Origin: Chlamydiota bacterium
GTDB lineage: Bacteria; Chlamydiota; Chlamydiia; Chlamydiales; SLFE01
NCBI GenBank assembly: GCA_011065065.1
Contig: JAAKFL010000027.1
Span: 1-14,462, forward strand
Length of the DNA stretch: 14,462 nt
Reading direction: 5' to 3'
Shown piece by piece: positions 1 through 7,309 of the stretch (position 1 is the stretch's first letter; each line of letters starts with the position of its first letter). The notes under the pieces were generated by a model. The model did not search any database. It saw nothing but the letters and a program-made list of their open reading frames with translations, and had not been told where the DNA came from. The translations under genes and the position numbers were made by a program.

Positions 1-380
1 AAATGCGAGGAATCATCAATCACCTTCAAAACATCATCACCAAATACAACGCCCACTTTTATCGGACGAGACAGTCGATCTTCTAACAGTTCGATACAGT
101 CGCGAGCGCAGCTTTGAGGATTCAGTCCACCTGCGTTGGTGATCACTTTAAATTTTTTACCTTTTTCCCAATAAGGAATGAGCTCCTGAAGGGTTTCAAT
201 AAAATCACGTGCATATCCCAGGTCGGGATTTTTTTGTTTTTGAATGGCCATGATGGAAAGCGACACCTCGGCCAAATATTCCAGCGTCAGGTAATCAAGA
301 TCGGGAACACGCTTCACAAGTTGGGCCGGAGCCAATGCGCTATCTCCCCAAAATCCCTGTCCATTACCAATTTTAATCAA
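1..380 (-). CDS. AtuA-family protein (acyclic terpene utilisation family, DUF1446), partial
   Basis: Only the first 126 codons are present; the gene continues past the left edge. The reading frame starts at a TTG whose last two bases overlap the TGA of the upstream carboxyltransferase gene (4-nt overlap). An AGGAG ribosome binding site lies about 10 nt before it. No ATG occurs in frame until about residue 42. The N-terminus shows the family hallmark: an I-G-N-G stretch followed by GFWGDS (residues 4-13), then the DLDYLTLEYLAEVSLSIMA segment (about residues 26-44) and VITNAGGLNP (about 81-90). AtuA is required for acyclic terpene (citronellol/geraniol) degradation in Pseudomonas, but its exact biochemical role is unsettled. 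Family members often sit beside acyl-CoA carboxylase and acyl-CoA dehydrogenase genes, as here. The family call is firm; the pathway is inferred. Confidence 0.85.
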   Translation of the reverse strand, partial: MIKIGNGQGFWGDSALAPAQLVKRVPDLDYLTLEYLAEVSLSIMAIQKQKNPDLGYARDFIETLQELIPYWEKGKKFKVITNAGGLNPQSCARDCIELLEDRLSRPIKVGVVFGDDVLKVIDDSSH

Positions 381-1936
381 ACCTGAATCACTCCTGTGTG
401 GAACCGCCGATCGCGATTCGGGTTTCTATTAACGCATATCAAAGTATCCCGCAAGATTTTGCGCGTTTCATGCGGAGCAATGATGCCATCGATCCACCCT
501 CTTGCCGCGCCGTAACGAATGTCCATCTGCTCATCGTAACGCTGCTTGATTTGACTCCGCCTCTCTTCCGCTTCTTCTTGATTCCAATCGTGACCCCGCT
601 TCTCAATATGAAACAGAGTCGATGCCGCTTGGTCTCCTCCCATCACAGCATATTTCGCATTGGGCCAAGCAAAAATAAAGGTCGGGTCAAACGCCTTGCC
701 ACAAAGAGCGTAATTGCCGGCTCCGAATGAGTTCCCTACAACCACGGTAATTTTAGGAACCACAGAATTACTTAACGCATTCACTAATTTCGCTCCGCAC
801 CGAATAATCCCTGACTTTTCCGCGGCGACTCCCACCATAAACCCAACAACATCCTGAAGAAAAACCAAAGGAATGTGCATCTGATTGCAGTCCATAATAA
901 ACCGTGCCCCTTTGTCGGCACTATCTGAATACAAAACACCCCCAATCTCAACTTCTCCCTGGGACGTTTTCTGGTGCTTTCTTTGATTGGCGATCACACC
1001 CACTGGCATCCCCCCAATCTTAGCAAACACAGTCACCAATGTTTTTCCATAATCGGCTTTGTATTCTTGAACTGATCCTTTATCAACAAGACATTTGATC
1101 AAATCGTGAGCTTCGTATTCCTTTTCGTTTTGGGCTCCAATCAGATCATATAATTTGTAAGGATCAGTTGCTGGATCACTGTCTATGGAATTTTCTTCAT
1201 CAGAAGGAAGCTTTTCCACCAGAGAACGCAACCTCTGAAGACATGAAGGATCATCTTTTTCACGGTAGTCCACCGTGCCACTAATTTCAGCATGCATTTT
1301 CGCACCGCCCAGCTCTTCTGTATCCACATCGTGCCCAATCGCCGCTTTCACAAGAGCGGGACCCGCGATATACAACCCACTCCCTTCGGTCATCAACAAC
1401 TGATCGCAAAGAACAGGAAGATAACCTCCCCCTGCAATACAATTTCCCATAATGGCGGCAAACTGCGGAATTCCCGCGGATGAAAAAAGAGCGTTATTCC
1501 GAAAGATCCGCCCAAAGTCATCTTCATCTGGAAAAATCTCGTCTTGCAACGGAAGAAAAACTCCGGATGAATCCACCAAATACAAAGTCGGAAGCCGACA
1601 AGCAAACGCGATGTTCTGAGCGCGCAGAACTTTTTTGACAGACTGAGGAAACATCGCCCCCGCCTTGACAGTGCCATCGTTGGCGATGATCATGCAAAGA
1701 CGACCGGAAACTTTCCCAATCCCCGTCACCACTCCAGCAGCAGGAAACTTTCCCCACTCCTCGTACATCCCATGAGCAGCCCATAAACCCAGCTCGAGAA
1801 ACTCATCATCACAAAGAATTTTTAACCGTTCACGAACAGTGAGACGACCCAATCGGTATTGACGCTCGGGGTTTCCCCCTTGACGCAATTCCTCTTCTTC
1901 CCGCCCCAATTGCTCTGTGAGATCTAAAAGTGTCAT
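377..1936 (-). CDS. Acyl-CoA carboxylase, carboxyltransferase (beta) subunit
   Basis: This 519-residue protein is the carboxyltransferase half of a biotin-dependent acyl-CoA carboxylase. It moves a carboxyl group from carboxybiotin to an acyl-CoA and works with a separate biotin carboxylase/carrier subunit that is not in this window. The tandem crotonase-type folds are visible. The N half carries the oxyanion-hole segment GNCIAGGGYLP (residues 164-174) and SGLYIAGPALVKAAIG (186-201). The C half carries VGNSFGAGNYALCGKAFDP (400-418) and FAWPNAKYAVMGG (422-434). Length and motifs fit the methylcrotonyl-CoA/geranyl-CoA carboxylase group better than propionyl-CoA carboxylase, but the substrate cannot be fixed by eye. 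The ATG overlaps the stop of the acyl-CoA dehydrogenase gene by 4 nt (ATGA), so the two are probably translationally coupled. Confidence 0.93.
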   Translation of the reverse strand: MTLLDLTEQLGREEEELRQGGNPERQYRLGRLTVRERLKILCDDEFLELGLWAAHGMYEEWGKFPAAGVVTGIGKVSGRLCMIIANDGTVKAGAMFPQSVKKVLRAQNIAFACRLPTLYLVDSSGVFLPLQDEIFPDEDDFGRIFRNNALFSSAGIPQFAAIMGNCIAGGGYLPVLCDQLLMTEGSGLYIAGPALVKAAIGHDVDTEELGGAKMHAEISGTVDYREKDDPSCLQRLRSLVEKLPSDEENSIDSDPATDPYKLYDLIGAQNEKEYEAHDLIKCLVDKGSVQEYKADYGKTLVTVFAKIGGMPVGVIANQRKHQKTSQGEVEIGGVLYSDSADKGARFIMDCNQMHIPLVFLQDVVGFMVGVAAEKSGIIRCGAKLVNALSNSVVPKITVVVGNSFGAGNYALCGKAFDPTFIFAWPNAKYAVMGGDQAASTLFHIEKRGHDWNQEEAEERRSQIKQRYDEQMDIRYGAARGWIDGIIAPHETRKILRDTLICVNRNPNRDRRFHTGVIQV

Positions 1937-3666
1937 CTTTTCTGACTCACCTCATCCGACACCGCTTCCAGTTCGGCATCTCGATTTTTAGACATGGACT
2001 TCATGGCCTGATCGAAACGATCCATGGCCAAAGTACAATAGAGTTTAGCAACCGATAAATTTTCTTGGTTGCCACTTTGCAGTTCGCTGTCACACTTACT
2101 GATCACAGCCGCTGTGGTGTAAAGAGAGGTCACAGCTGTGGCAATACGATCGCAAACAAATTGTTTTTCCACCACCTCTTCCCGATACTTCGACAGAACA
2201 CTCATCACCGTCAATCCAAAGTTTCGAATAGCCGATCCCAAACGATTCGCTTCCGACTTAAGTTCTTTTGATTCAATCGGGACAGTCGGAGCCGTCACAC
2301 GTCCTGAAACTTGTTGCAACATCTTCCAGATCGCGCCAAAATTCCCAAAAGGAGATTTCAGAGCCTCCATACCCTCTTTCAATTCCATTCCCACATCACG
2401 TAATCCCACAGCCGCAATAAACACCTGAAGCACCTCGTTTGATCCCTCACCAATCATATTCAACCTCGCATCGCGCATCAGCCTTTCGAAAGGTTGATCG
2501 GTAAAGAAGGAGCGCCCCCCAAAAATTTGCATCGTGTCATAAAGGATTTCCCATGATGCATCACTCGCAAAGACCTTCAAAATCGCCGCCTCCAACATAA
2601 TCTCGCGATCTCCCGCATCCAAAAGCCCTGCGGTCAGATAAGTTGTCGCATCCATGGCATAGAGATTCGCTGCCATCTTAGCCAGTTTCTTTTTCACCAA
2701 AGGAAATGACGCTAAAGGACGCCCAAATTGAATCCGTGTATTCGCATGCTCATAAGCTCTTTTCACCAAATAGCGAGTCATACCCGTACAGTTCGACCCA
2801 AACGTAATCCGCCCATAATCCAAAACGGTCAAAGCCACCCGAAGACCTTTCCCCTTTTTTCCTAAAATATTCTCAGCCGGAACTTCGCAGTTTTCAAAAG
2901 CGAGATTTGCGGTCCATGTTCCTCGCATTCCCACCTTTTCAAGCGCCTTATTCCGCACTTTAAATCCAGGCATATCGGGCGTCACCAAAAACGCCGTCAC
3001 TTTTTGCTCTGTTCCAGAAGATGTTTCCACAGGAGTTTTCGCCATGACGGTCAATATTTTTGCAATACCGCCATTTGTGATCCATTGCTTCAACCCATTG
3101 ATGAGGTAACAATTTTTTGCCGGGTCAAATTCTGCTGTCGTCTCGATTCCTCCTGCATCTGAGCCCGCATTGGGCTCTGTCAATGAAAACGCCGCAGTGA
3201 AATCTCCCCTAGCCAGAGGCTTGAGCCAGGTCTTTTTCTGTTCCTCTGTCCCAAAAAGAAGAACCGATTTCAACCCAATACTCTGATGAACATTCACATA
3301 AAGAGCTGTCGAGCAGCAATACCCGGCCAAAGTCTCCATCACTTTGCAATAGGCCGTCTGGGACATCCCCAGTCCCCCATATTCTTTTGGGATCGTCATC
3401 CCTAAAATTCCCAAATCTGCCAAACCCTTCACGACTGATGAAGGGATTTCAGCATTACGATCAATCGCATCGGCATCAATCTCCTTATCAGCAAAACTCT
3501 TGAGCTTTGCGATCAAATCATCAGTTTCTTGCTGTTCATGAGAAATGGGGAAAGGAAAGGCTCGGGAAACGTCTAACTCCCCAAAATACAACATCTTAGC
3601 AAATGAGGGCCTCTCTTCTTCGGTTGAGAGCACCTCTTCGGCAAGTTTTCTCTGCTGCTCATCCAT
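1933..3666 (-). CDS. Acyl-CoA dehydrogenase (long form, VLCAD/ACAD9-like length)
   Basis: An FAD-dependent acyl-CoA dehydrogenase that introduces an alpha-beta double bond into an acyl-CoA. I place the start at the ATG at 3666, preceded by a GGGGG run, giving 577 residues; an in-frame TTG at 3684 would add six. Family motifs are clear: FSLTEPNAGSD (about residues 160-170), QWITNG (about 194-199), GMRGTWTANLAFENCEVPAENILG (split as GMRGT at about 246 and VPAENILG at about 262-269), and IGEGSNEVLQ (about 405-414). That last motif holds the likely catalytic glutamate at about residue 407. About 170 residues follow it, longer than the short-chain enzymes and like the very-long-chain class with its extra helical C-terminal domain. 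It is the first gene of the operon with the carboxylase and AtuA genes. The chain-length or branch specificity is not visible. Confidence 0.92.
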   Translation of the reverse strand: MDEQQRKLAEEVLSTEEERPSFAKMLYFGELDVSRAFPFPISHEQQETDDLIAKLKSFADKEIDADAIDRNAEIPSSVVKGLADLGILGMTIPKEYGGLGMSQTAYCKVMETLAGYCCSTALYVNVHQSIGLKSVLLFGTEEQKKTWLKPLARGDFTAAFSLTEPNAGSDAGGIETTAEFDPAKNCYLINGLKQWITNGGIAKILTVMAKTPVETSSGTEQKVTAFLVTPDMPGFKVRNKALEKVGMRGTWTANLAFENCEVPAENILGKKGKGLRVALTVLDYGRITFGSNCTGMTRYLVKRAYEHANTRIQFGRPLASFPLVKKKLAKMAANLYAMDATTYLTAGLLDAGDREIMLEAAILKVFASDASWEILYDTMQIFGGRSFFTDQPFERLMRDARLNMIGEGSNEVLQVFIAAVGLRDVGMELKEGMEALKSPFGNFGAIWKMLQQVSGRVTAPTVPIESKELKSEANRLGSAIRNFGLTVMSVLSKYREEVVEKQFVCDRIATAVTSLYTTAAVISKCDSELQSGNQENLSVAKLYCTLAMDRFDQAMKSMSKNRDAELEAVSDEVSQKR

Positions 3667-3849
3667 AACACCCCCTGTTTTCAACTATTTTCTATAACAT
3701 ATGAACACGAAAAAATTATGTAAACCATTATCACTGGCCAGAAAAACCTATAGTAATATTTTTTAATAAAAACTTAAAACATTCTTTAAATAAACTTAAA
3801 ACAACTGTATTATAATTAACCATTAAAAATACATAAAATTAGGACTATT
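3667..3849. promoter_or_regulatory. AT-rich divergent intergenic region
   Basis: This 183-bp spacer separates two divergently read genes and must hold both promoters. On the plus strand a TATAAT box lies at 3811-3816, about 34 nt before the ATG at 3850, but no good -35 box is seen at the usual distance. AGGA at 3841-3844 is a well-spaced ribosome binding site for the plus-strand gene. The 12-mer AAACTTAAAACA occurs at 3770-3781 and again at 3792-3803, exactly 22 bp apart (about two helical turns), just upstream of the TATAAT box. For the minus-strand acyl-CoA dehydrogenase gene, TATAGA near 3691-3696 could be a -10 box, without a convincing -35. Confidence 0.45.
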
Positions 3850-5169
3850 ATGAGTGGAATTATAAAAAGTTATCTATGTAAAGCAGGCCCGAGAATTTTG
3901 AGTGATGATGAGCTGCAGGTCAAAGAGGCTGAAAATCAGCTTAAATTTGCCCGAAAACAGCTAAATCGAGTTCAAAAGAGGGGAATCAAGCCTGAGCAAG
4001 ACTGGCAGGGTCGTGTAGAACGCGCACGAGCATTTTTCATTATAACCGCTTTTGAACTCAAAAGTGAGAACAAGGATTATAAATTACCACCCGAAGTGCA
4101 AAAAGTCTTTAAGGTGGCTCAAGAAATTTCTCATGTAAACATCGGTAAACCAGAAATTCTAGCCCACGGAGAGGAATACGCCTTTTTAACTGATAAGCGA
4201 CATTTCTTGGACAAACATATCCTCACACTTAAAAAGTGGCGTCGCGAACACCGAAGCAGTAAAAGCTCTCTTGTGAAAAAAGATGATATAGGGCATCTCA
4301 TCTTAGCCACATACAGTAAGAAAAATAGAAAAACAACTCATCTTGTTTCTCAACTCATGAACGATGCCACAGATGACCGAGAACTCACATATAATTTGGA
4401 TTATTTCGGTCTTCATGAAGAAAGAAAGGGTGATATTGTTACAGAATTACGCCCGAATTTCAAAGTTAAAGGCGATGATATATTTCATGTATCGATTGTC
4501 ACAGATTGCCCGACAAACACCCTTTCATCGGCTGGTCACCACACATGGTTACGGTTGATTGATGCGCGAGGACGAGTTTACAGTACCGGAAAATTCCCGA
4601 CGTATATTAACGGTGTTTATCTCTTTGAGAAAGTTCCTGTCGTGTACAAGAACTCCGATAAGCACGAATGGCTCATGCGTCACGATACCATTAAAGAGCA
4701 TAAATTTGAACTCACCCATGGAGAGTTTAATTCGTTAAAAGCAAGGATTGAAGCTGACTACCGATCTGTCAAGGATCAAGACTTCCTTTTCTTTAATCAA
4801 AACTGCTCCGATTGGGCTGTTGAATACGTTTCCGAATTCTATAAGGAGATCGAAAAGAAAAAAACACAAGTAGACGGATTTAGTATTCTTTTTAAAACAG
4901 TATGGAGTATTTATACCAAATGTACTCCAAGTTTCATTAAAAGAATCGTGAGTCCTATTAAGAAGATTGCTTCAAGGATTTTCCTTCAACTCCCCCGGTA
5001 TACTTTAATTCGACTTCTTGGAGGAACAAGAAAACCTAAACGTGAAGGTTCAAAATCCTACCTCGAGGAAACAACTTGGTTAGGTTCCATTACCAATGTC
5101 ACACACCCCTATAAATTAAGACGTTGGTTGAATGAGAATCATATTAGGATTCAGAGAAGGAATCCTTAA
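3850..5169 (+). CDS. Unrecognised protein; possible permuted NlpC/P60 (LRAT-like) papain-fold enzyme
   Basis: A 439-residue protein that I do not recognise as a named family. Residues 15-75 are charged and look helical. The central part contains SSAGHHTWLRLID (226-238) followed by GRVYSTGKFP (241-250). Further on comes FFNQNCSDWAVEYVSEF (314-330). A His motif on a beta hairpin followed 80-100 residues later by N-C-x-x-W/F-A is the order seen in circularly permuted papain-fold proteins (LRAT, YiiX/YaeF-like NlpC/P60 enzymes), so H230 or H231 and C319 would be the catalytic pair. Such enzymes act as peptidases, amidases or acyltransferases. A basic amphipathic stretch (361-400) follows and might contact membranes. 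No signal peptide is visible. The gene stands alone, has its own RBS, and looks AT-richer than its neighbours; a secreted effector is possible but unproven. Confidence 0.8.
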   Translation: MSGIIKSYLCKAGPRILSDDELQVKEAENQLKFARKQLNRVQKRGIKPEQDWQGRVERARAFFIITAFELKSENKDYKLPPEVQKVFKVAQEISHVNIGKPEILAHGEEYAFLTDKRHFLDKHILTLKKWRREHRSSKSSLVKKDDIGHLILATYSKKNRKTTHLVSQLMNDATDDRELTYNLDYFGLHEERKGDIVTELRPNFKVKGDDIFHVSIVTDCPTNTLSSAGHHTWLRLIDARGRVYSTGKFPTYINGVYLFEKVPVVYKNSDKHEWLMRHDTIKEHKFELTHGEFNSLKARIEADYRSVKDQDFLFFNQNCSDWAVEYVSEFYKEIEKKKTQVDGFSILFKTVWSIYTKCTPSFIKRIVSPIKKIASRIFLQLPRYTLIRLLGGTRKPKREGSKSYLEETTWLGSITNVTHPYKLRRWLNENHIRIQRRNP

Positions 5170-5171
5170 TC

Positions 5172-5212
5172 TATGAACCTATGCCAAAAGCATTTATTGA
5201 AATAGGTTCATA
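5172..5212. terminator. Inverted repeat between convergent genes, possible bidirectional terminator
   Basis: TATGAACCTAT (5172-5182) and its perfect complement (5202-5212) flank a 19-nt spacer. The repeat lies between two convergent genes, right after the 5169 stop and overlapping the nifU stop codon (5208-5210). Position favours transcription termination on both strands. There is no U-tract after the stem on either strand and the stem is AT-rich, so it is not a textbook intrinsic terminator. Confidence 0.4.
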
Positions 5213-5978
5213 ATTCCGGAATCACGATAATCTCGGGATGAACTCGGTTGCGGAGTGTCTGCTGGATATACGAAAGCGTCGCCCCAACCGAAGACATGCA
5301 AGAGGTGCAGGCTCCTTGATAAGTAATGAAAAGCTTGCGCCCTTCTTCAAACTTCACCACATCCACACCGCCACCATCCAAAGCAATATAAGGCCGAATT
5401 TCATGATCCAGCACATCTTCGATGACTTGGGATTTCTGTTCAGTGCTTAATTCATCCCAACCGGGATATCCCCCTTCAAGAACTTCTCCCAACTGCGGTG
5501 TTGGAGGCGCCTCATAAGTTTTCGCAACTGGGATGTCAGTACACTGTTCAGAAGCTTCTTCGATAGCTCCAATTACAAGATTGAGGTGAGGTGAGGTCTC
5601 CCATGGAAAGGCGGGCTCATCCGATTTATCGCGCATTTCACGATCAATAATTTCAGCACTCAAGCGACGAGCTTGATCATAATTCTTCCCCACCAAAACT
5701 TCGCAAGCGCCTTCAGCGGCTCCAATCAAAGCTGACTGTCCAAAAACTTGGAATTTGGAGTCCACGATGATCCCATCATCAGGATCCACCAACCAATAAA
5801 AGCTCACGGCATTGCCATCCTTAATCGATCCCTCAAATCCCACAGCCAATCGCATCCCGCGCCCTTTCGCATCTTCGGCAGTGAAGATTCCGACGTTGCG
5901 AGGATTCAGGATCTTCGATCTAAGTTTGCGGCTATAACGAAACCATGGAAATGATTGAACTAATCCCTGAAGACTCAT
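5208..5978 (-). CDS. nifU: NifU-like protein: degenerate IscU-like N-domain plus NifU C-terminal CxxC domain
   Basis: A 256-residue protein with two parts. Residues 20-145 align with the IscU/NifU-N iron-sulfur scaffold (NPRNVG at 25-30, then IIVDSKFQVFGQSALIGA at 70-87). Residues 175-256 are a NifU C-terminal domain with GGGVDVV (202-208) and QGACTSCMSS (221-230), which has the CxxC pair C224/C227. The C-terminal domain can carry or transfer an Fe-S cluster. The N-domain has lost its expected ligands: the usual A-C-G-D is FEGS (48-51) and the usual YGCGSAI is FGQSALI (79-85); only C92 and C146 remain. It therefore probably does not build clusters the standard way. Its ATG overlaps the nifS stop by 4 nt. 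It matches Chlamydia CT_720 in position. Confidence 0.88.
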   Translation of the reverse strand: MSLQGLVQSFPWFRYSRKLRSKILNPRNVGIFTAEDAKGRGMRLAVGFEGSIKDGNAVSFYWLVDPDDGIIVDSKFQVFGQSALIGAAEGACEVLVGKNYDQARRLSAEIIDREMRDKSDEPAFPWETSPHLNLVIGAIEEASEQCTDIPVAKTYEAPPTPQLGEVLEGGYPGWDELSTEQKSQVIEDVLDHEIRPYIALDGGGVDVVKFEEGRKLFITYQGACTSCMSSVGATLSYIQQTLRNRVHPEIIVIPEL

Positions 5979-7132
5979 AGCACCACCATGTGTGAAGAGC
6001 TGTTACGGAGTTGTTTGGCGGTTTCGACAATGACCTTCACAGCACGATCAATCTCTTCGTCTGTGGTTTCTCTTGAAAGACTGAAGCTCACTGTAGTTTG
6101 AGCCAAAATGGGGTCAACTTTACACGCCTCCAAAATCAAGCTAATTTGTTGATTGTTTCCTCCGCCAATACTCGCAAAAAGATTTTTCTCAGAAAGAGCA
6201 AATAACAGGGCTTCATTGACAATCCCAGGAAATGCGATTGCAGTGATGTTCGGCAGACGTTCTTGTTCAGTAAAGAGGGGAGTCGCTTCAGGAAATCCCT
6301 TTTGAATCCCTGTCTCAAGCTGGTTTCGCAAACGCGCTCCTTCCATGCAAATGAGATCTCGTGTTTCGGCAAGCTGTTTTGAAGCTTTGCCCAAAGCGAC
6401 CAACCCTGCAAGGTTCATTGGACCTGCACGGCTTCCTCCCTGCTCATTTCCCCCGACAATCAACGGACTCAACTTGACTCCGTCCCGAATCCACAATCCC
6501 CCTGTCCCTTGCGGTGCATGAAGCAAAGATCCCTCAAATGTGATGAGGTCGGCTCCTATCTGTTTTAGATCAAAATAAAGTTTTCCCAAAACATGAGAAG
6601 CATCCAAATGCAAGAGAACGCCTCGCTCTTTGCACACTTTCGCAATCTCTTCCACAGGATGGATCACCCCGGTCATCCCGTTAGCCCACGAAAGGGAAAC
6701 AAACGCGGTGCGCGGAGTCATCGCATCCCCAACCGCTTCGGCAGTGACATAACCTTGTTCATTCACATCAATCATGCGGCAAACACAGCCATGTTTTTCA
6801 AGACGACTCATCGCCATGATTTGCGGTGCTTCATCAATCGCAGATGTGATGAAGTGATTCTTTCCAGTCTCCATGGTGACATCAAGATAAGCTGATTGAA
6901 TCACATGGTTCACCGCTTCCGTTCCAGACGACATGAAAACAAACTGATCGTTTTCGTCAGCCCCTAACATTTGATAGATCGCACGGTAGCTCTCTTCCAT
7001 CTGAGGCAAGTTTTGATGTCCCCATTGATGCGGAGCTGATGAGCTGCCCCATTTCTCTGTGAGAAAAGGGATCATGTCATTAACGGCCTCTTTCGAAGGA
7101 CGGGTAATGAAACTGTTGTCTAAATAAATCAT
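5975..7132 (-). CDS. nifS: NifS-like class V aminotransferase-fold protein, predicted catalytically inactive
   Basis: A 385-residue protein with the full length and fold pattern of NifS/IscS cysteine desulfurases: MIYLDNS start, MSSGTEAVNHVI (67-78), HLDASHVLGK (175-184), GTGGLWIR (209-216), GGNEQGGSRAGPMNLAG (227-243) and TVSFSLSRETTDEEID (347-362). The active-site positions are changed. Where the S-x-H-K motif with the PLP lysine should be, the protein reads EGSL (200-203). The PLP-stacking histidine is E101, the usual glutamine is H180, and the S-A-C-S/T loop with the sulfur-accepting cysteine reads GGGNNQQ (323-329). The codons read cleanly, so this is not a frameshift. It is an intact gene for a likely pseudoenzyme, coupled to nifU by a 4-nt overlap. 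Ancestrally its ATG overlapped the gpmA stop (TAATG); that link is now broken by the inserted SMP-30 gene. Confidence 0.88.
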   Translation of the reverse strand: MIYLDNSFITRPSKEAVNDMIPFLTEKWGSSSAPHQWGHQNLPQMEESYRAIYQMLGADENDQFVFMSSGTEAVNHVIQSAYLDVTMETGKNHFITSAIDEAPQIMAMSRLEKHGCVCRMIDVNEQGYVTAEAVGDAMTPRTAFVSLSWANGMTGVIHPVEEIAKVCKERGVLLHLDASHVLGKLYFDLKQIGADLITFEGSLLHAPQGTGGLWIRDGVKLSPLIVGGNEQGGSRAGPMNLAGLVALGKASKQLAETRDLICMEGARLRNQLETGIQKGFPEATPLFTEQERLPNITAIAFPGIVNEALLFALSEKNLFASIGGGNNQQISLILEACKVDPILAQTTVSFSLSRETTDEEIDRAVKVIVETAKQLRNSSSHMVVL

Positions 7133-7294
7133 TAAGGTTGTATCTCAGTTTCCCGTGTAAAGATCCCTTGTTTATAAAGATATTACCTCTTCTGGGCTTA
7201 ATTGATCAAGGTCCATGATGATGGAACGGAGGGAATTTCCGTGAGCGGAAATCATCACATGCTCTCCCCGCTCAAGATGAGGGACAACTCTTTC
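7112..7294. repeat. Left copy of duplicated gpmA/nifS junction (183 bp)
   Basis: This segment matches 8343-8560 in the same orientation. The first 52 bp (7112-7163 against 8343-8394) are identical and span the first 21 bp of nifS and the last codons of gpmA. A 35-bp net deletion follows in this copy, then a stretch of roughly 85% identity. With the right copy it brackets the SMP-30 gene. Confidence 0.9.
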
Positions 7295-7309
7295 AATGAA
7301 TAATGGATT
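7133..7309 (-). pseudogene. gpmA: gpmA 3'-end fragment left by the SMP-30 insertion
   Basis: Between the nifS start and the SMP-30 stop lies a second copy of the gpmA tail. In frame directly after the SMP-30 TAA it reads FIERVVPHLERGEHVMISAH, then GNSLRSIIMDLDQLSPEEVI, then a TAA at 7174-7172, about 45 codons in all. It contains the second catalytic-histidine motif (SAHGNS) but no start and no N-terminal RHG motif. Compared with the intact gene it lacks 35 bp near the end, which shifts the frame. It is not expected to be translated on its own. Confidence 0.88.

Noticed and set aside
398..730. Plus-strand open frame of 110 codons opposite the carboxyltransferase gene
   Set aside because: It lies wholly inside a strongly supported gene on the other strand and its product has no recognisable features; the same holds for the other long frames opposite or shifted against real genes (for example 1393-1677, 8581-8901, 11576-11926).
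3667..3684. TTG start for the acyl-CoA dehydrogenase at 3684
   Set aside because: The ATG six codons further in has a G-rich ribosome binding site ahead of it and is the simpler choice; the TTG is not excluded.
7133..7309. Functional second phosphoglycerate mutase
   Set aside because: Only about 45 codons of the C-terminal part remain, without the RHG motif or a start.
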